Shown one piece after another: positions 1 through 13,200 of a stretch of 64,000 nucleotides of DNA. The DNA comes from Sipunculus nudus (lineage: Eukaryota > Annelida > Sipuncula > Golfingiida > Sipunculidae). Numbering within the stretch: position 1 is the first letter of the stretch; each line of letters opens with the position of its first letter. Both the position numbers and the translations under genes were made by a program. The notes under the pieces are model-generated. The model had not been told where the DNA came from and ran no database searches. It saw only the letters and a program-made list of their open reading frames with translations. The stretch lies in contig CM049321.1 of assembly GCA_026874595.1 (NCBI GenBank), positions 10,405,979-10,469,978 of the forward strand, read 5' to 3'.

Positions 1-889
1 ATATATATCAATTGATGCAAGAGGTATTGTTTGATTATTGGAGTTTCCCTTATTAATTATTGCAATCTTAATAAACTTAATTTTTGGTTGGCCCCCTACA
101 TGTTATTAAAATGTGAATGTAAACAATACAGACAGCCTGTGTGGGTTAGGATCAGCATTTTCTTACCTGGTTTGTATTTAAGGTTCAAGGAAATAACTCA
201 GTTAACAAATTAATGTCAGATATTGAGATAGGTCCCTTTAATGTTTAAAATTTAAGACCTTGTGTAGTCAGTTTTAAATTTTTTTTTTTTTTTTTTTGCA
301 AATTTGTTGTACAAAATGCAGGAAGTGGGTTATATATTTAAGTAAACCTGTCCAAATAGGACCTGTTGGATTAGAAATTAAGTGTGGTATTGATTTGACA
401 TTCTGCTTGACAGAGGAAAAGACGTCAGACGTGGTGTCCTGGAAGAGAAGGGGGACTACCTGGATTGGGTGTTGGCAGGGGACGTAACAAATTTGGAAGT
501 CGTCTTGCTCCTGTCTCAGGCATGCTATCATATTTTTTTTAAATCTTCATTGCAGTTGTGAATGAAACCAGTCAACAGATTTGGGTTTGTAGTAACAATA
601 AGCCAATTTTTTCTACTCTGCGCATAAAATTACTAATAAACACAAATTATCACCAGCCTGATAGCAGAGATTGTGGAATATGTACTACAGTTACTTATAT
701 TATTTAAATACCTGTACAGTGTTATTTAGGATGAGATTTACTTCATGCTTAGAGACATCTATTTATAGATTTTATTAAATATAAAGGATTCTGTTGAAAC
801 ACAAATTAAAATGTCTTGTCTATGATTTGGGTCCCTGGAGAAGCTTTGGGTTTTTTTTCTTTTAACGAAATTTGATTTATTTCTTTCAG
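1..889. other. Intron or upstream sequence without recognisable gene
   Basis: AT-rich, with a T run at 280-297. Short ORFs on both strands (around 31-213 and 274-531) lack homology I recognise and lack splice context. This is probably intron of the coiled-coil gene if the 890-956 exon is real. Confidence 0.5.
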
Positions 890-956
890 ACTCATTTCAC
901 AGGGCTTATGCTGGTTTCTTTCTTCCCTAAATTTTCCTATGAAAAGACTTGCAAAG
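890..956 (+). CDS. Possible upstream exon of the coiled-coil gene
   Basis: A strong pyrimidine tract and CAG acceptor at 887-889 and a GTACTA donor at 957 bound 67 nt with no stop in the frame needed. Its 22 codons plus one base join in phase to the exon starting at 1139, making a Gly codon across the junction. The joined peptide reads roughly LMLVSFF.PKFSYEKTCKGAAMQS in two parts. This loosely resembles the last strand and helix of kinesin motor domains (hydrophobic strand, P, Y-E-x-T, then helix). That resemblance comes from memory and is weak. If the exon is real, the gene starts before the window and ATG 1147 is internal. Confidence 0.35.
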
Positions 957-1138
957 GTACTACATTCTTCTCTAGTTCAAATTTATAACTTGAACAAGAG
1001 ACATACATGTATGTACCGATATACATCCATGTGAGAACAATTATTTCATACTTGTTACTGTTTCCACCCATGTCCATTCTTCTTATGGCTGAGGGCTTTT
1101 GTCAGCTTTTGTTGATATTGTTGTTATTTTCTTGTCAG

Positions 1139-1248
1139 GCGCTGCCATGCAGAGCTTTGAAACATTAACAGAAGAGGAATCCAAAGTAGAGGATCCCTTC
1201 CCAGATCACGCGTCTGTTGACATAACATTACCCCCTGAGATCAGAGAG
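1139..1248 (+). CDS. Coiled-coil gene, first confident coding exon
   Basis: The acceptor CAG ends at 1138 and the donor GTAAGT begins at 1249. Two bases precede the GCT GCC ATG series, so the exon can either start translation at 1147 or continue from an upstream exon. The encoded stretch is acidic (TEEESKVEDPFP) and not coiled coil. Confidence 0.75.
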
Positions 1249-4200
1249 GTAAGTGGTGACCCAATTTACCCTTTGTGTGTGTGTGTGTGTATGTGTGTGA
1301 GGGTGTGTGTGTGTGTGGTGGGGGTGGGGGTAAATATATATATTTATATGTGGCTTATTAGAAGTCCTTGTTGCAAATGACACACCTTTTTTCCAATGTA
1401 CCTTCTGCTGTGGTGTACAACTCCAGGAAAAACGGAGGAACAGTTTAAATATAGCATGATGTATATTGAATATTATATCAATGTTAAGTATATATAACAT
1501 ACCTGTGTGAAATAAAAAAAATGCACATTTTAACGGTGTGGCATGTATTTTGTATGACCTTTTAAATCATTTAAATCAACAGAATTATGAAGTCTGCCCC
1601 AGTCAGGCCTTATTATGCCTTCCCTGGCCTTGATGTCATTTATTTTAAACTTACAGATTGAGGAAGAACAGAAGAGGGTACGCTTCACCAGACCTACAAT
1701 GTCACCTCCAAACGGAGAACTGTCAAGTCAGCTGAAAGTATTGAAAGAGGAGAATGAGCAGCTGCATCAAAAGTAAGCATTCATGTGAATTCACAAACCA
1801 AAGGGAAAATATGTCTCTGTGGTAACAAGTCATTTCCTGTGTTGCATGCAAAATGGCGATCCTCTAGTAACCCACGTGCAGACCTGCCAACTAGTCAGAT
1901 GTAATCGTACTTCGTCCAATTTTTAAGATTTTTGGCAGGAGAAAATCGTATTAGTACGATTTTTGAATATTCTGGGAAAAGAAATTCATTCTTCTAATCA
2001 AAAGATTTCCTGTAAATAAATTCTGATCGAACTTCATGTGTTCATTCGTCATTCATTCATTCCATTACACCATTAATCCTGAGCGGTTAAAACTTTGTTT
2101 GTGCATGTGCTAATAAAATGTAACCCTCAGCTGTGACACGAGCATGTGACGCAAAACGGACCCATTGCAAACCAGTTTCTATTTCCTATCGCTGCGTCTG
2201 CAAATTTATTGAAATGCATGTGTCGACCTTCAATGAGAGCGATTTCTTGGACACCCTGCATGGTGGAATGCAGCCGTGATCAAAAGTGCACATATTATAA
2301 ACGCAGGTGCGTGACTGTGGCATTAGGTTAAATCTCCTGAGAGACTTGCGCTTGTTGCTAAAGTTTCCCGGAAACCTAATCCTGGTGACACCAATGACAC
2401 CTGACCCACACACCCTTAGGATGACATTAGATGGACGTCATTTGACCCATGCGTCCATTGGTTGACCTCGATTTTATTTGCATAGACGTCATCTGACCTC
2501 TGACCCGCCTTGTGATTGTCTGAACATTGTTTTTTGCATGGAAGAAAGTTTCAACTTCGGTGGGCTGGACGTGATACCTATCATCAAAGTGAATCAAAGA
2601 GCAAAATATTTGTTTTTAACTTAACAAACAAATTATCTGTGTTCAGTAAACGGACCGTATGTGCTTTAAATGTGCCAGTTTTTTACCATTTTATCCAAAT
2701 CATAAGATAATACCAGAGTGCCGGCAATGTCAATATTTTCATATTTTCAGTAATACTTAGGTCTGCGGAAAAAGAAAATGCGGTAAAAAATAAAAATCAA
2801 TAATTTGTTCTTTTGCCCTCTATCCTGAAATTTGGTCCATTTTTGTAGGGCATTCAGTCGTTGTGAAATGATTATACCCATTCATAGGCCCACCCGCTCG
2901 TGGTATATAGTACAGAGATATGCACGTGAGATGGAGGTCCCTGGATCCCAGGCGCTTGTTAACAAAAAAAACGTGTTTTGGCCTATGTTACAAATTGTAT
3001 TTTGGAAGGTTGTACATTATATTATACAAATATGAAAAAACATAGGCCATATGAATAGACCTGTCAGGTGAACTTATCATGTTTTAATAAAGTAGTTACG
3101 CATGTTGTAGGTTTTAGCATCGATGTCAACCGCACACTTTGTTGTAAAGAGATCTTCTTAACTACCATTGACAGCACATTCCTTTAATTTTCGGAAGAAA
3201 ATGCAAACATTTTCAAAGAAATATGATAATAATGTTATATTCAGTGAATTTCATGCAAAGTTAACACGTGTGTCTTAAGTTATCTGAGGTTACCCATATG
3301 TTAATTACTGCAGCTGTATATTTATAATAATATTTATAATAATTGTACTAAAGGTGCATAGTATTATCAATTGAGGCCCATGACAAGTTTTAAGGTGGCA
3401 GGACTGGTCCCCCCACCCGACCTGACTTTGTTTCAGTTTTTCCTTTGCATTGAACAATCAAATGCTTTAATACCCCTTAAAGTATACATTTTTTGGAAGC
3501 TAAGAAAATTTTCTATAGTTTAGTGGTAATAAACTTTGTTTCCGAGGAACAGGTTTGATTATGTAAGAATTTTAATTTAATTTTAATATTTAACAAAAAA
3601 ACGTTAATTTCAGCACAACTAAAGCAGATACAGAAAATCTTCTTAAATAAATCAAGAATTTAGATAATAATCCCCAGGCGTTTTATCCCCAGGCGTTTTT
3701 TGTTTGGTGAGTTAAGTTTAAAAATTACGATTTTACAGAGTATTTAATTTTGAAATCTTCACTAATCATTTAATTCTTTACTTTTACTTTAATAAAATTC
3801 TTCAAATTTAGTATAGGCGTAAAATAAAAAAGCACTTTTTAGAAGACATATTAAAAATTACATATTTCAAAGATGATATGTTTCGGACAAGTACTTACTG
3901 AGAAATAACGCTCTAAAGATAAGGTGTTCAGGTGAAATGATGTTTCGAGAAAATGGCCAAAAACTATATTCGTAGAGATCATTTGTCCTACACACTTAAC
4001 TAACCACAACTACATGTTGACAGTCACATGAATTTGGTCAAGACGGTGGTTCTTATCAAATCATCCTATAATAACATGGATTAATTGACTATTTAGCTTT
4101 AAAAACGTATTAAAACGATAAAAGTTTGACCTGTCACACCAGCGACTTGTCAAACACCAAGTGCATGGATTTCAGTAGGCGGAGCTTACAGTTTTGGCCG

Positions 4201-7200
4201 AGTGCCAAGGTGCGCTGAGCACCCGACAACCGGGACCCGCGGCTGAACAGGTAGCCGGGCCTAATAGGTAACCGCGTGTTTACACAGGACAAGGGGAGCG
4301 GGGTCTATGGCCATTCAAGGAAAATGAAGATTAATTTACTTTTCACGGTTTACATACATTATACGTATTTGGGAGTTGACAATAGAGACGAGTTTATAAT
4401 GATCATACAAATTTCGCATACACATACAAGTCATATGTGAAATCTGGACTTATTGTTTATTGGAGGGTTGAATAGGAAGACGATTGATTGCAACATTCAT
4501 ACATCATGCACACACATTCAAATCACAGAAGGAGCCCGTAGTGATAACTGACCTCGTGATAACTGTTTGTATTGTACTAAGAGTCCATTAGTAATTAGTC
4601 ACTAGATCTTTCTGGTTGAATCCACATATCCAAAGGTGCATCTAAATAAAATAGTATGTTATTACAACAGCGGCTGACAATAGCGCGTTTAGTTGATAAC
4701 ACGGCCAAAGTCGATAGGTGTTGGCCTCCAGTTTTCCTTCATGCGTAAACGTAGAGATGCTGTCATCTGACGATTCATCGTCGCTGGCTGTCAGTTTGAT
4801 CACGGAAGTAGGTTCGACCCGCTTAGACTTCTTGATATCATTCAACTGCTGCAGTTTTTCAAGTGGCATTCGGGATTTGCGTCGTCGGCCCATCGTAGTT
4901 TCGTCTGGTATTGGCGTAATATTTATTTGTTGCGGTGTTGACAGTATGAATATCATAGACATTATAGTTGGGATATGAAGCAGCTTATTATAAAGTAATT
5001 TTACGTATCTGTCGATAGGCTTAGGATATAGCAGAAATAACATGATGTCAAGTGAAAATCTTTGTTTCGGCGTAACATACCCGAAAAAAAAAGACAGAAA
5101 GGCCAATGACACTAACAGATCATTCACAAGGACGGGTTTGTTTGCACACTAATTAGCTAGAGTAAGGGTTGCTCTCCAACGCTTATCAGTTGTATGCTCA
5201 GCTAATTAGATTGGGCTGTCAAAAGTCGACCGTCAGTTCTTGCCACCTCGTGCACGGAGGTACTTGGCCCATGCATTAATTAAACACCTGCACCTTGCAA
5301 TTGGCTAATTGTCCCAGGTGAGGGCTGGGGCCAGAGTGATTGACAGGCCTGTGGCAGGGCTGGAGTTAGTTTACAAACACCCTGTCAACACATCTTGGTG
5401 TTTACTGAATAGAACTAACCCTTTTCCACTAAATGTAACCGGCGACCCAAATTGGGCTCAGCTGCATTAGATCCGCCCAGTATTCAATATTACGTATACC
5501 TTTTGTTGAAAAAACACCAATTTTTAGGATTTTGACCAGTCCTGCTACCTTAAGGAATTGACTTGCAATTTAATTGCATTTATTTTGTTATGTCTTATTC
5601 ATTTAATTACGTCTTTATTGTATTCATGGTGGTTTTCTAAGCTTTTTCTGGACCTCTTGTTCAATATATTTATCAAGTTGTTTTACTTCTTTTCCAGTGA
5701 GAAAAATCTTCTTTTTTTTTTACACTAATAGACCTATCTGACACTACTACACGTTGTAAAAAGAAGACCAAATTCTCATATTTTTAAATAATTCTGTATT
5801 TTAACTGTTTCTTTACTTTGTTGGAAATGAGGCCCTTTAGTTATTACTCATTACTAGTTCTCCTTTGGAAAGTGACTAATAGAAATTTTCTTTGCCTTCT
5901 TTCAACCTGATCTTTGCCAAAAAAAAACAGCAAAAAAATTAGCACATCCTGCTTATCAATTTAAAAAAGTAATTCAAGTTTTGTAATGCTTTAAACTTTT
6001 GTTAAAAAATATTAAAAAAAACAGCCATTCAAATCCTCGAAATGCAGGGGCTTTAGGAGCCCCTGCCCCCCGCCAGGGGCTTTGCCCCTGGACCCCACCC
6101 GTCTTGGGCAAGCGCCTTTGGCGCTCGCATCCAGTAAGATTTCCAGCTTTCGAATGTTGGCAGGTCTGCACGTGAACCATGTTTGTATTCATGCAGTAAA
6201 AGTTCAACAAACATGCAGAGGGATTTGCCAATATGCTGATTACGTCAGAATTTTTCTCACATGATACCAATCGTAGTCTCTTCAATGTCAGGGGGCTGAA
6301 ATGGCACTATCAGGATACAGTATATGGTACTAGTGTTAGGAGTCACCTCCTTGATCATAATTACACCATATATTCAACCAATTATTGATTATTTGTCATT
6401 TTTTAGAAGTGTTGGAGATCAGTTGTAATTTCATCAAGTTCTTCCGTAAAAATTAGTTGACCTCCAGGAGTATGAAACTTCTGATCAAATAGAGACCTGT
6501 ACATACACTCAATTTATTTGTATATCTAATAATTATAGCCTACGTGTATATATTTAACTTAGGTGTGAATCTATTAGTAAATACAGATTCGTCTAAAAAA
6601 AAATTATGAAATTGTACCTACTGTCAATATAAAGCTAGAACCTTGGCAAAAAAAACCCCTGTAATTGATTATGGCTAAGCAAGATCGATCATCTGCATAA
6701 GCTGACTGATCATCGATCATAATCAATCATTGGTCATAACACTATCTGGTACAGTACATATTAGTAGTATCAGAGTTAAGATTCCAAGTTATTACTCTTT
6801 GTTCAATTTCACCAAGGAAAATGAAACAACCCCCTCAATTGGTTGATCATTCAGTGGTTATCCAATCAGATGCTGATTAAATGATTTCTGACCATTAGTG
6901 GTTAGCCAATCAGATGCTGATTAAATGATTTCTGACCATTTGGCTGCTTACTATCATTAAATTCTAGAGGTTGCTAGTTAAATCAGGCCTGCCAAATCAC
7001 TCTTCCTTTTTTTAAAAGTCACTCTTTTTTTGAGGATATCCTGAAAATGATGCTAATTACTCTTTTTTTATTCTTTTTCTCCAGCTGCACTCTTTTCTTA
7101 CTCCTTTCTTCCAGTGAAAGAATTCCAATATATACTATTTGTCTCCTGCTTTAACAGTCCATTTAGAACAAGAATGGAATATTGTGCAATTTTTATGTAT

Positions 7201-10200
7201 GCATGTGTCATAACACAGCATGCCTTTATGTATATGAAATGGGATGTGCACTGTGTATGTTTCTGACTTTGGGACCAATACATTCGCACATTTATAGTAT
7301 GCGAAGCACATAATTGATGCCAATTATACTGTTTTAACATGCTTCATTTCAAAGAAGTTTACACTTTTTTTTCAAGAGCACTTTTTTATTTTGATCATTT
7401 ACCTTTGGTAGGCCTTAGTTAATGTCAGACTTTATGTTTAATGGTTATATATCATCAACAAACAGATACAGGGACATCAGGTGGTGCTGATACAATATTT
7501 GACTTTGCGATGTATTGGTACAGCTGAATCGTTACAGCCCTATTATCCAGGGCGAGGTTTTCTCTCAGATGTTGAATAACCCCAGTGCATCGATTTGTGG
7601 ACTGTTTCTAGTTCACAGTCCTTTATATTTATGTCTTGTAGTTATTTGCTGTCCTGTCACTTGACCTTTGTTATGCTCCTGGTTGCAGCAAGGACACATT
7701 TTTCTAGGATCCTGTGTGTTGGTGCGTTACTTGCAGCAGGCTGTGTTACTTATTATTATTATTATTTACAATGATTGTGAGCCACCAGTCCATGCTAGAC
7801 ACCCTGAATTTCACAATAACAAAATTCCTAACATGATCATATTGTAATCTCAGTTTAAAATCTTATCCTAAGACTCAGGATAAATCCACAGTTTTTATCT
7901 ATCAGATGTGTCCCAAATTAAACAGCCCAGTACATCAGTCAGTACTTGTGCAGTGCTTGTACAGGAGAACCATTTTAACTGTCTTTATTATACAGTTGCC
8001 TTTGGTTTGGACCTGTGTTGATCCCTAGAGTAACAGTCTTTAGAACCAAAACTCCTCATACTTGTTTGACAATATAAAAACAGTTATTTATTTATATTCT
8101 ATTTTACAGGTGTGAAAAATTGATGTCACAGATGGATCAGACAAAATCACAATTGTTGTCAAAAACAAACCATGACCTTGACCTGCAGAAGAAACTGGAG
8201 ATGCTCGAGGCAGCAAGAAAAAATGACATTGAGATATTTTCAAAAACCAACAAAGAAAATCAAGAACTGAATGAAAGTTTAACAAAACAGGTAAAATTAC
8301 AGAAGTTTGTTATCATTCAAATGCATAGTTTCAAATGTATACCTATATAGTTTATGATGTTCTTAAATTCACAGAAATAATGAAACCCACTAAATTATGA
8401 AATACATAATTCTAAATCCACAGACATTCATAAATTATGGTACAATGAAAGGCCTTCTGTTAATAACTGGTAAAAATATCAGGATTAAGATCTATTACAG
8501 CTCAAATTAAATCCAAGATTCACAATACATTTCCTCTCTTAAAACTGCTTGACTTTTCTCAAACATTTATTAAAAAATAATTGTGGAATGTTTTGCCTAG
8601 AATGAGCTATTTTAGAATGATTGTAATAATTTTTGATATCATTCGAAATGATTAATTATTACAGGTGTATGAACTGAGGTGTTCACTACAAAAAGCACAA
8701 GGGGACAAAGAGGTCGCATTACAACAGCTGTCAAGGTCTCAGGACCATCTAGAGGTACAGTAGCATTGCATTATTTTAAGAGAACAAGGATTTGAGCATT
8801 GTAAAATTTAAGGGGTAGAGGCATTGTAGCAGTGTAATATTTTAAGGGTTGAGCATTGTAGCAGTGTAACATTTTATTAGAAGGCAGAATAATAACCACA
8901 TTGTGGCAGAACAGTAACAACTCTCATTTGAACAGAGACTTCCCCCCAAAATCAGGAACTTATTTATACTATACATTGGCAGATTTGATACTTTTCTTGT
9001 AAGGTTTAATGCTAATCTCTTAAATACACGGCTAACTGTTTATATAATTAGTGGTAATGGGCCATTTGTGACCAAAACCACCACTGAATTTTTTACCCAA
9101 ATTTGAGGTATAGAAAATAGTTCAAAAAAGATCATCTCTTTTTATCTCTTAACAGGGGGTTAAGCAAGAGGTTCGTCACTTGGAGGAACTTCAGCTCAAA
9201 CATCGAGCTAACGACAACCACCAGCAGGAGCAAGACCCGCAGCGACTTCGAGATCGTTTGAAAAAATTGGAATGCAGCCTTGATCTAACCAATCAGCGCT
9301 GTCAGAACTATGAGGGAAAAATGAAGAAAATGCAAGGTTGGTAAAAGGAGTTTTTCCTGTGAAAATGATTGGAAGGTGTGTCTGTTGTTATATAATATAA
9401 AGGGTTGGTGTAAAAGATGTAATATTGTATTATAGAGCCATTAGTAAGAGGGATAAGTAATCATATTGTATATATACATATAGAAACAAAGCCACCCTCA
9501 GCAAGAAATTGTAGTAATAGTGAATCAAGCAGTATAGCTGCTAGTCTTAAGAGTAAAGGTCTGTAAAGGTTTGGTATATATTCTGATATCATCGACAATG
9601 CCAGTTTCATCTGCCTTTCACTTTGCCATCCTGTCCTCTGTGGGGATGTCCATTCTTATAACTTTCCTTGCTCTCTTGGAAGCATACACCCATAGTCACA
9701 TTATAAAAGGCCTGAGGGGTTGTTCTTTCCACATTTTCTCCACACTTTCCCATGACCAGTACCCATTCACCCTGGTTCGAGAGGGCAAACCCTTGTGGTG
9801 AAGGCTTTGGCCAGGAGTCTGGGCACAGAAAACAGTCAAAACAGGGTGCAATTCCACTACCCTTCAGTTGCAAGTCCAACACCCCTGCAATTACGCCCAC
9901 AGTAAAGAAACAATACAGTTGCTAGTAGTATTAGCCATATTACATGTGTATAAGTAATGTAGCAGCCATGACTGTGACAAATGTATATGAATACCCTTTG
10001 ATAATTTCTGCCATGTTGGTTTGGTACACCAGTTTTGTATCTTGACTATTTGAGTTTGTATGTGAATAAGACACACGTAAGAAAGTTTTGGTTGAATTTC
10101 TATGAAATTTTACAGAGGGATGAATCTTGATTCAGTAAATGATATACATGTTCATCCAATCCATAACCTGTTAAAAAATATACCAGATCTGTATCCATAG

Positions 10201-13200
10201 ACTTCTGTTGGCCATTAGGGCTTATAACAAATTTGGATTTTTGTTTTTTTGTTTTACAGAGGAGAGCAGAAGGCTTGAGAACGCAGCTTTTGAGCGTGAT
10301 CGCTTACGTGCGGAGCTGAGACATACTGAAGAGGTGGTCCGTACACAGCAAGGAGAAATTAATCAGCTCCGTGAACGGTACAGTGCTTCTTTCAACGACA
10401 TGGCCAAGAACAGGCTCCAGTCCGATGCTCTCACTGACAAGATCAGAGAGGTATAACCCTTGAAAATCTTTTAAAATTGTGAAAAGTTAACTTTAAAAAG
10501 GCAATAAAAAATCATTTTATTTGTGACAGAAATAAAGAAATTTGGTTTAGAAAATTTAGACATACTAGTTAATCTTTGCTGATAACTGGTATGTGCTCAT
10601 ATATACCAGACAATGCTTAACATAGTGTAAAATTGTATGCTGCTAAAAAATCATTTCTAGTCATTTGGGGCTCCACTAAATAAAAATGTTTTATATTAGC
10701 TCTTAAAAACCTATCCAGTCAGGTTAATAATTGTAAACTGATCTGTGAAGTACCGGTAAAGCATTATTGAAAATCCTTAAAAAAATTTAACAACTGAGTT
10801 TGTACACTCATACAAATCCTTACAAGATTAGAAAAATTAAAAAGCAATTTCCATAAATAATATGAGATATTCAAAACATTGAAAGGTCATGATTTTTTCT
10901 TTAAGTGTGAGAATGGTAGGAAATGATTCTTCAATGCTTTCATTTTGTTCCATAAAATAAGATTTAAAACTCTTTAAAAAATTATTATACTGTAGAAACA
11001 TCAAATAATGATGTGCCATTTTTATCCTGCTTAATCACTGAGTAACATCCTTCGTCATTTAGGACATTTGTATCATATATACATGTTTTATAATCCTGTA
11101 TGAGATTGTCAAATACTTCAAGATAGTCTGTAAAATTTTCTAATCATGATTCACCTTGATAGTACCACCTTGCATGTCTGAACTGATGACCTGTTTGTTA
11201 AAGGGTTCTTGAGTCCTGCAGTGCCATGGACAATTTTCAGTAGACATATTGGAGTACATGTATTAAAGTCCTGCTCTCTCTGTTCTCAAGAACTCAGTGT
11301 CATGGGAAATCATCATTTATCATGTAAAACTTCTGATCTTTATGACAATTTTGACAATTTTCTAATTAATTCTCTGTGCTTGTTTATGTAATCGCATTAT
11401 AGTCAGGTATCAGCCCTAGGTTATTTTAATTCAGATAATAAATACTAGATAGCAGATCTTTGTTGAACGTGTGGTTCCTGTAACATATTGACTATATTTT
11501 TATTTCTTTTATTTTTTTCAGTTGGAGGCATGCGTTCAGAGACATGAGATGGAGAGAAACAGGATATTACAAGAACATGAAAAGGAACTGGTCAGGGCTG
11601 TGAAGAATAATACTCCAAATTCTTGTTCTGAAGATCTGGAGCGACTACGTTCCGAACTAGCTCACAAAACTGAAAGCAGTGCTGCATGTATTGCAAGTTT
11701 AGAGAAAAAACAAGCACAGCAAAGGGAAAATCACTCCATGGAGTTAAAAGAAAGATTATCTGAGATTCAGTATCTTGAAAAACTGTGTGACAATTTAAAT
11801 GAACAGCTTGCAGAGCTACGTCCTAAGCTTGAACAGAAGGAGGAAACCATCAAAGCTCTTGAGGGTAAAATAATGCATTTAGAATCAGCAGCGAACAACA
11901 AAGAAGATAATAAAGAAGCTGATCTAATGGAGGAGAATATGAAAGAACTGCAGAGCAAAGTAGAAAGCCAAGGCCAGGAGCTCAAAGAGGCATATATGCT
12001 TCTTGAGCAGTATGAGAAAGAGCTTGATGATCAAGTAAATGCCTCAGCGCAGTTGCAGAAAGAGCTCAAAAGTCGTTCTTCTGCTGATGTTTGTATGGCT
12101 GAAGTGGAAGAAAAGTTGCAGGTTCTCAGTGAGAAAAAAGACTCAGAGATTGCAGAGTTGCAGAATAAACTTGAAGAGTACAAAAAAGAACTTGCTTTCA
12201 AAGAAGAAGAGATAATTGAGCTTGGAGATCAGTTGCAAGATGCACCTGCACCAGCCTTTGTTGAGCAGCTCCAAAAGGACCTTGAAGAGACCAGGCAGAA
12301 AGTGAAAGAATCCATCGAAACAGCTGGTGAAGAGCTTGAACAAAAGGAAGCTACAATTGCTGAGATGAAGGTTTCCATTGAACAATGTAGATCAGAGAAT
12401 GAGCAAATAATTGTAGAACTGAAGTCACAGTTAGAAAGAGAAAAAAGTCATGGTGGTGAATTACAAGAATTGGTTGACAGACTGCAAAGCAAGCTAGAGG
12501 AGCTTCAAATGCAAGCAAGTAATTCAGATACTGATGTAGTTGCTCAGTTGCAGGAGGATCTCCATGCATCAAGACAAGAACTGCAACAATATCAGGATAC
12601 CTCTGCTGCTGAAAGCGCAGAACTAAAATCTAAAATATCAGAGTTAGAAGAGAATTTGAAACAGCAACAGTCTGAAGATGAGGAACAGATACAGTGCCTT
12701 AAAACTAAGGTAGAAAAGAGTGAGGATTTACAAAGAGAGTATGAAGAACTGTTGGAACTTTATGCTTTTGCAAACACTGAAAATGAGGATCATAAATCCA
12801 AAATATCTGAATTAGAACTGTGTTTGAAACAACAGCAGGATGAACATCAGAATGAGATTTGTAAACTAAAGACTGAAGCTGAACAGACAGAAGTTTTCCA
12901 AAGAGAATTACAGGAACTGCAAGAACGTCATACATTCTCTGAAATAGAAATAGCAGACTACAAGTCAAAAATATCAGAGTTAGAAGAATCTTTGAAAGAC
13001 CTTACAATCAAATATGAGCAGGAGGTGTTTGAACTTAAAAACCAACTTGAACGAAATCAGGATCTCCAAGCAGAACATACTGCTTCATCTGCTATTGACG
13101 AGTATAAATCCAAAATATCTGAACTTGAGGAGTTGTTGAGCCAACAGAGACTTAGCCATAAAGATGAGATTGACAGTTTAAAAACACAGTTAGAACAAAG

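Larger units (their letters stand above)
1878..6169. mobile_element. Outer TIR element in intron 2 (about 4.3 kb with nested insert)
   Basis: CAGACCTGCCAAC begins at 1878 and its exact complement ends at about 6169. Both are flanked by CACGTG, giving 19 bp of perfect inverted match. CACGTG is palindromic, so it may be a target duplication or part of the repeat. The terminus resembles repeat B (CAGGCCTGCCAAA). The interior has no intact transposase, but has GC-rich palindromes near the right end (6049-6130). It contains the TTAA-flanked element at 3394-5549. Confidence 0.55.

Noticed and set aside
9607-9900. 97-codon minus-strand frame in an intron
   Set aside because: No domain or splice context, and both strands are open, so the frame is likely due to locally higher GC.
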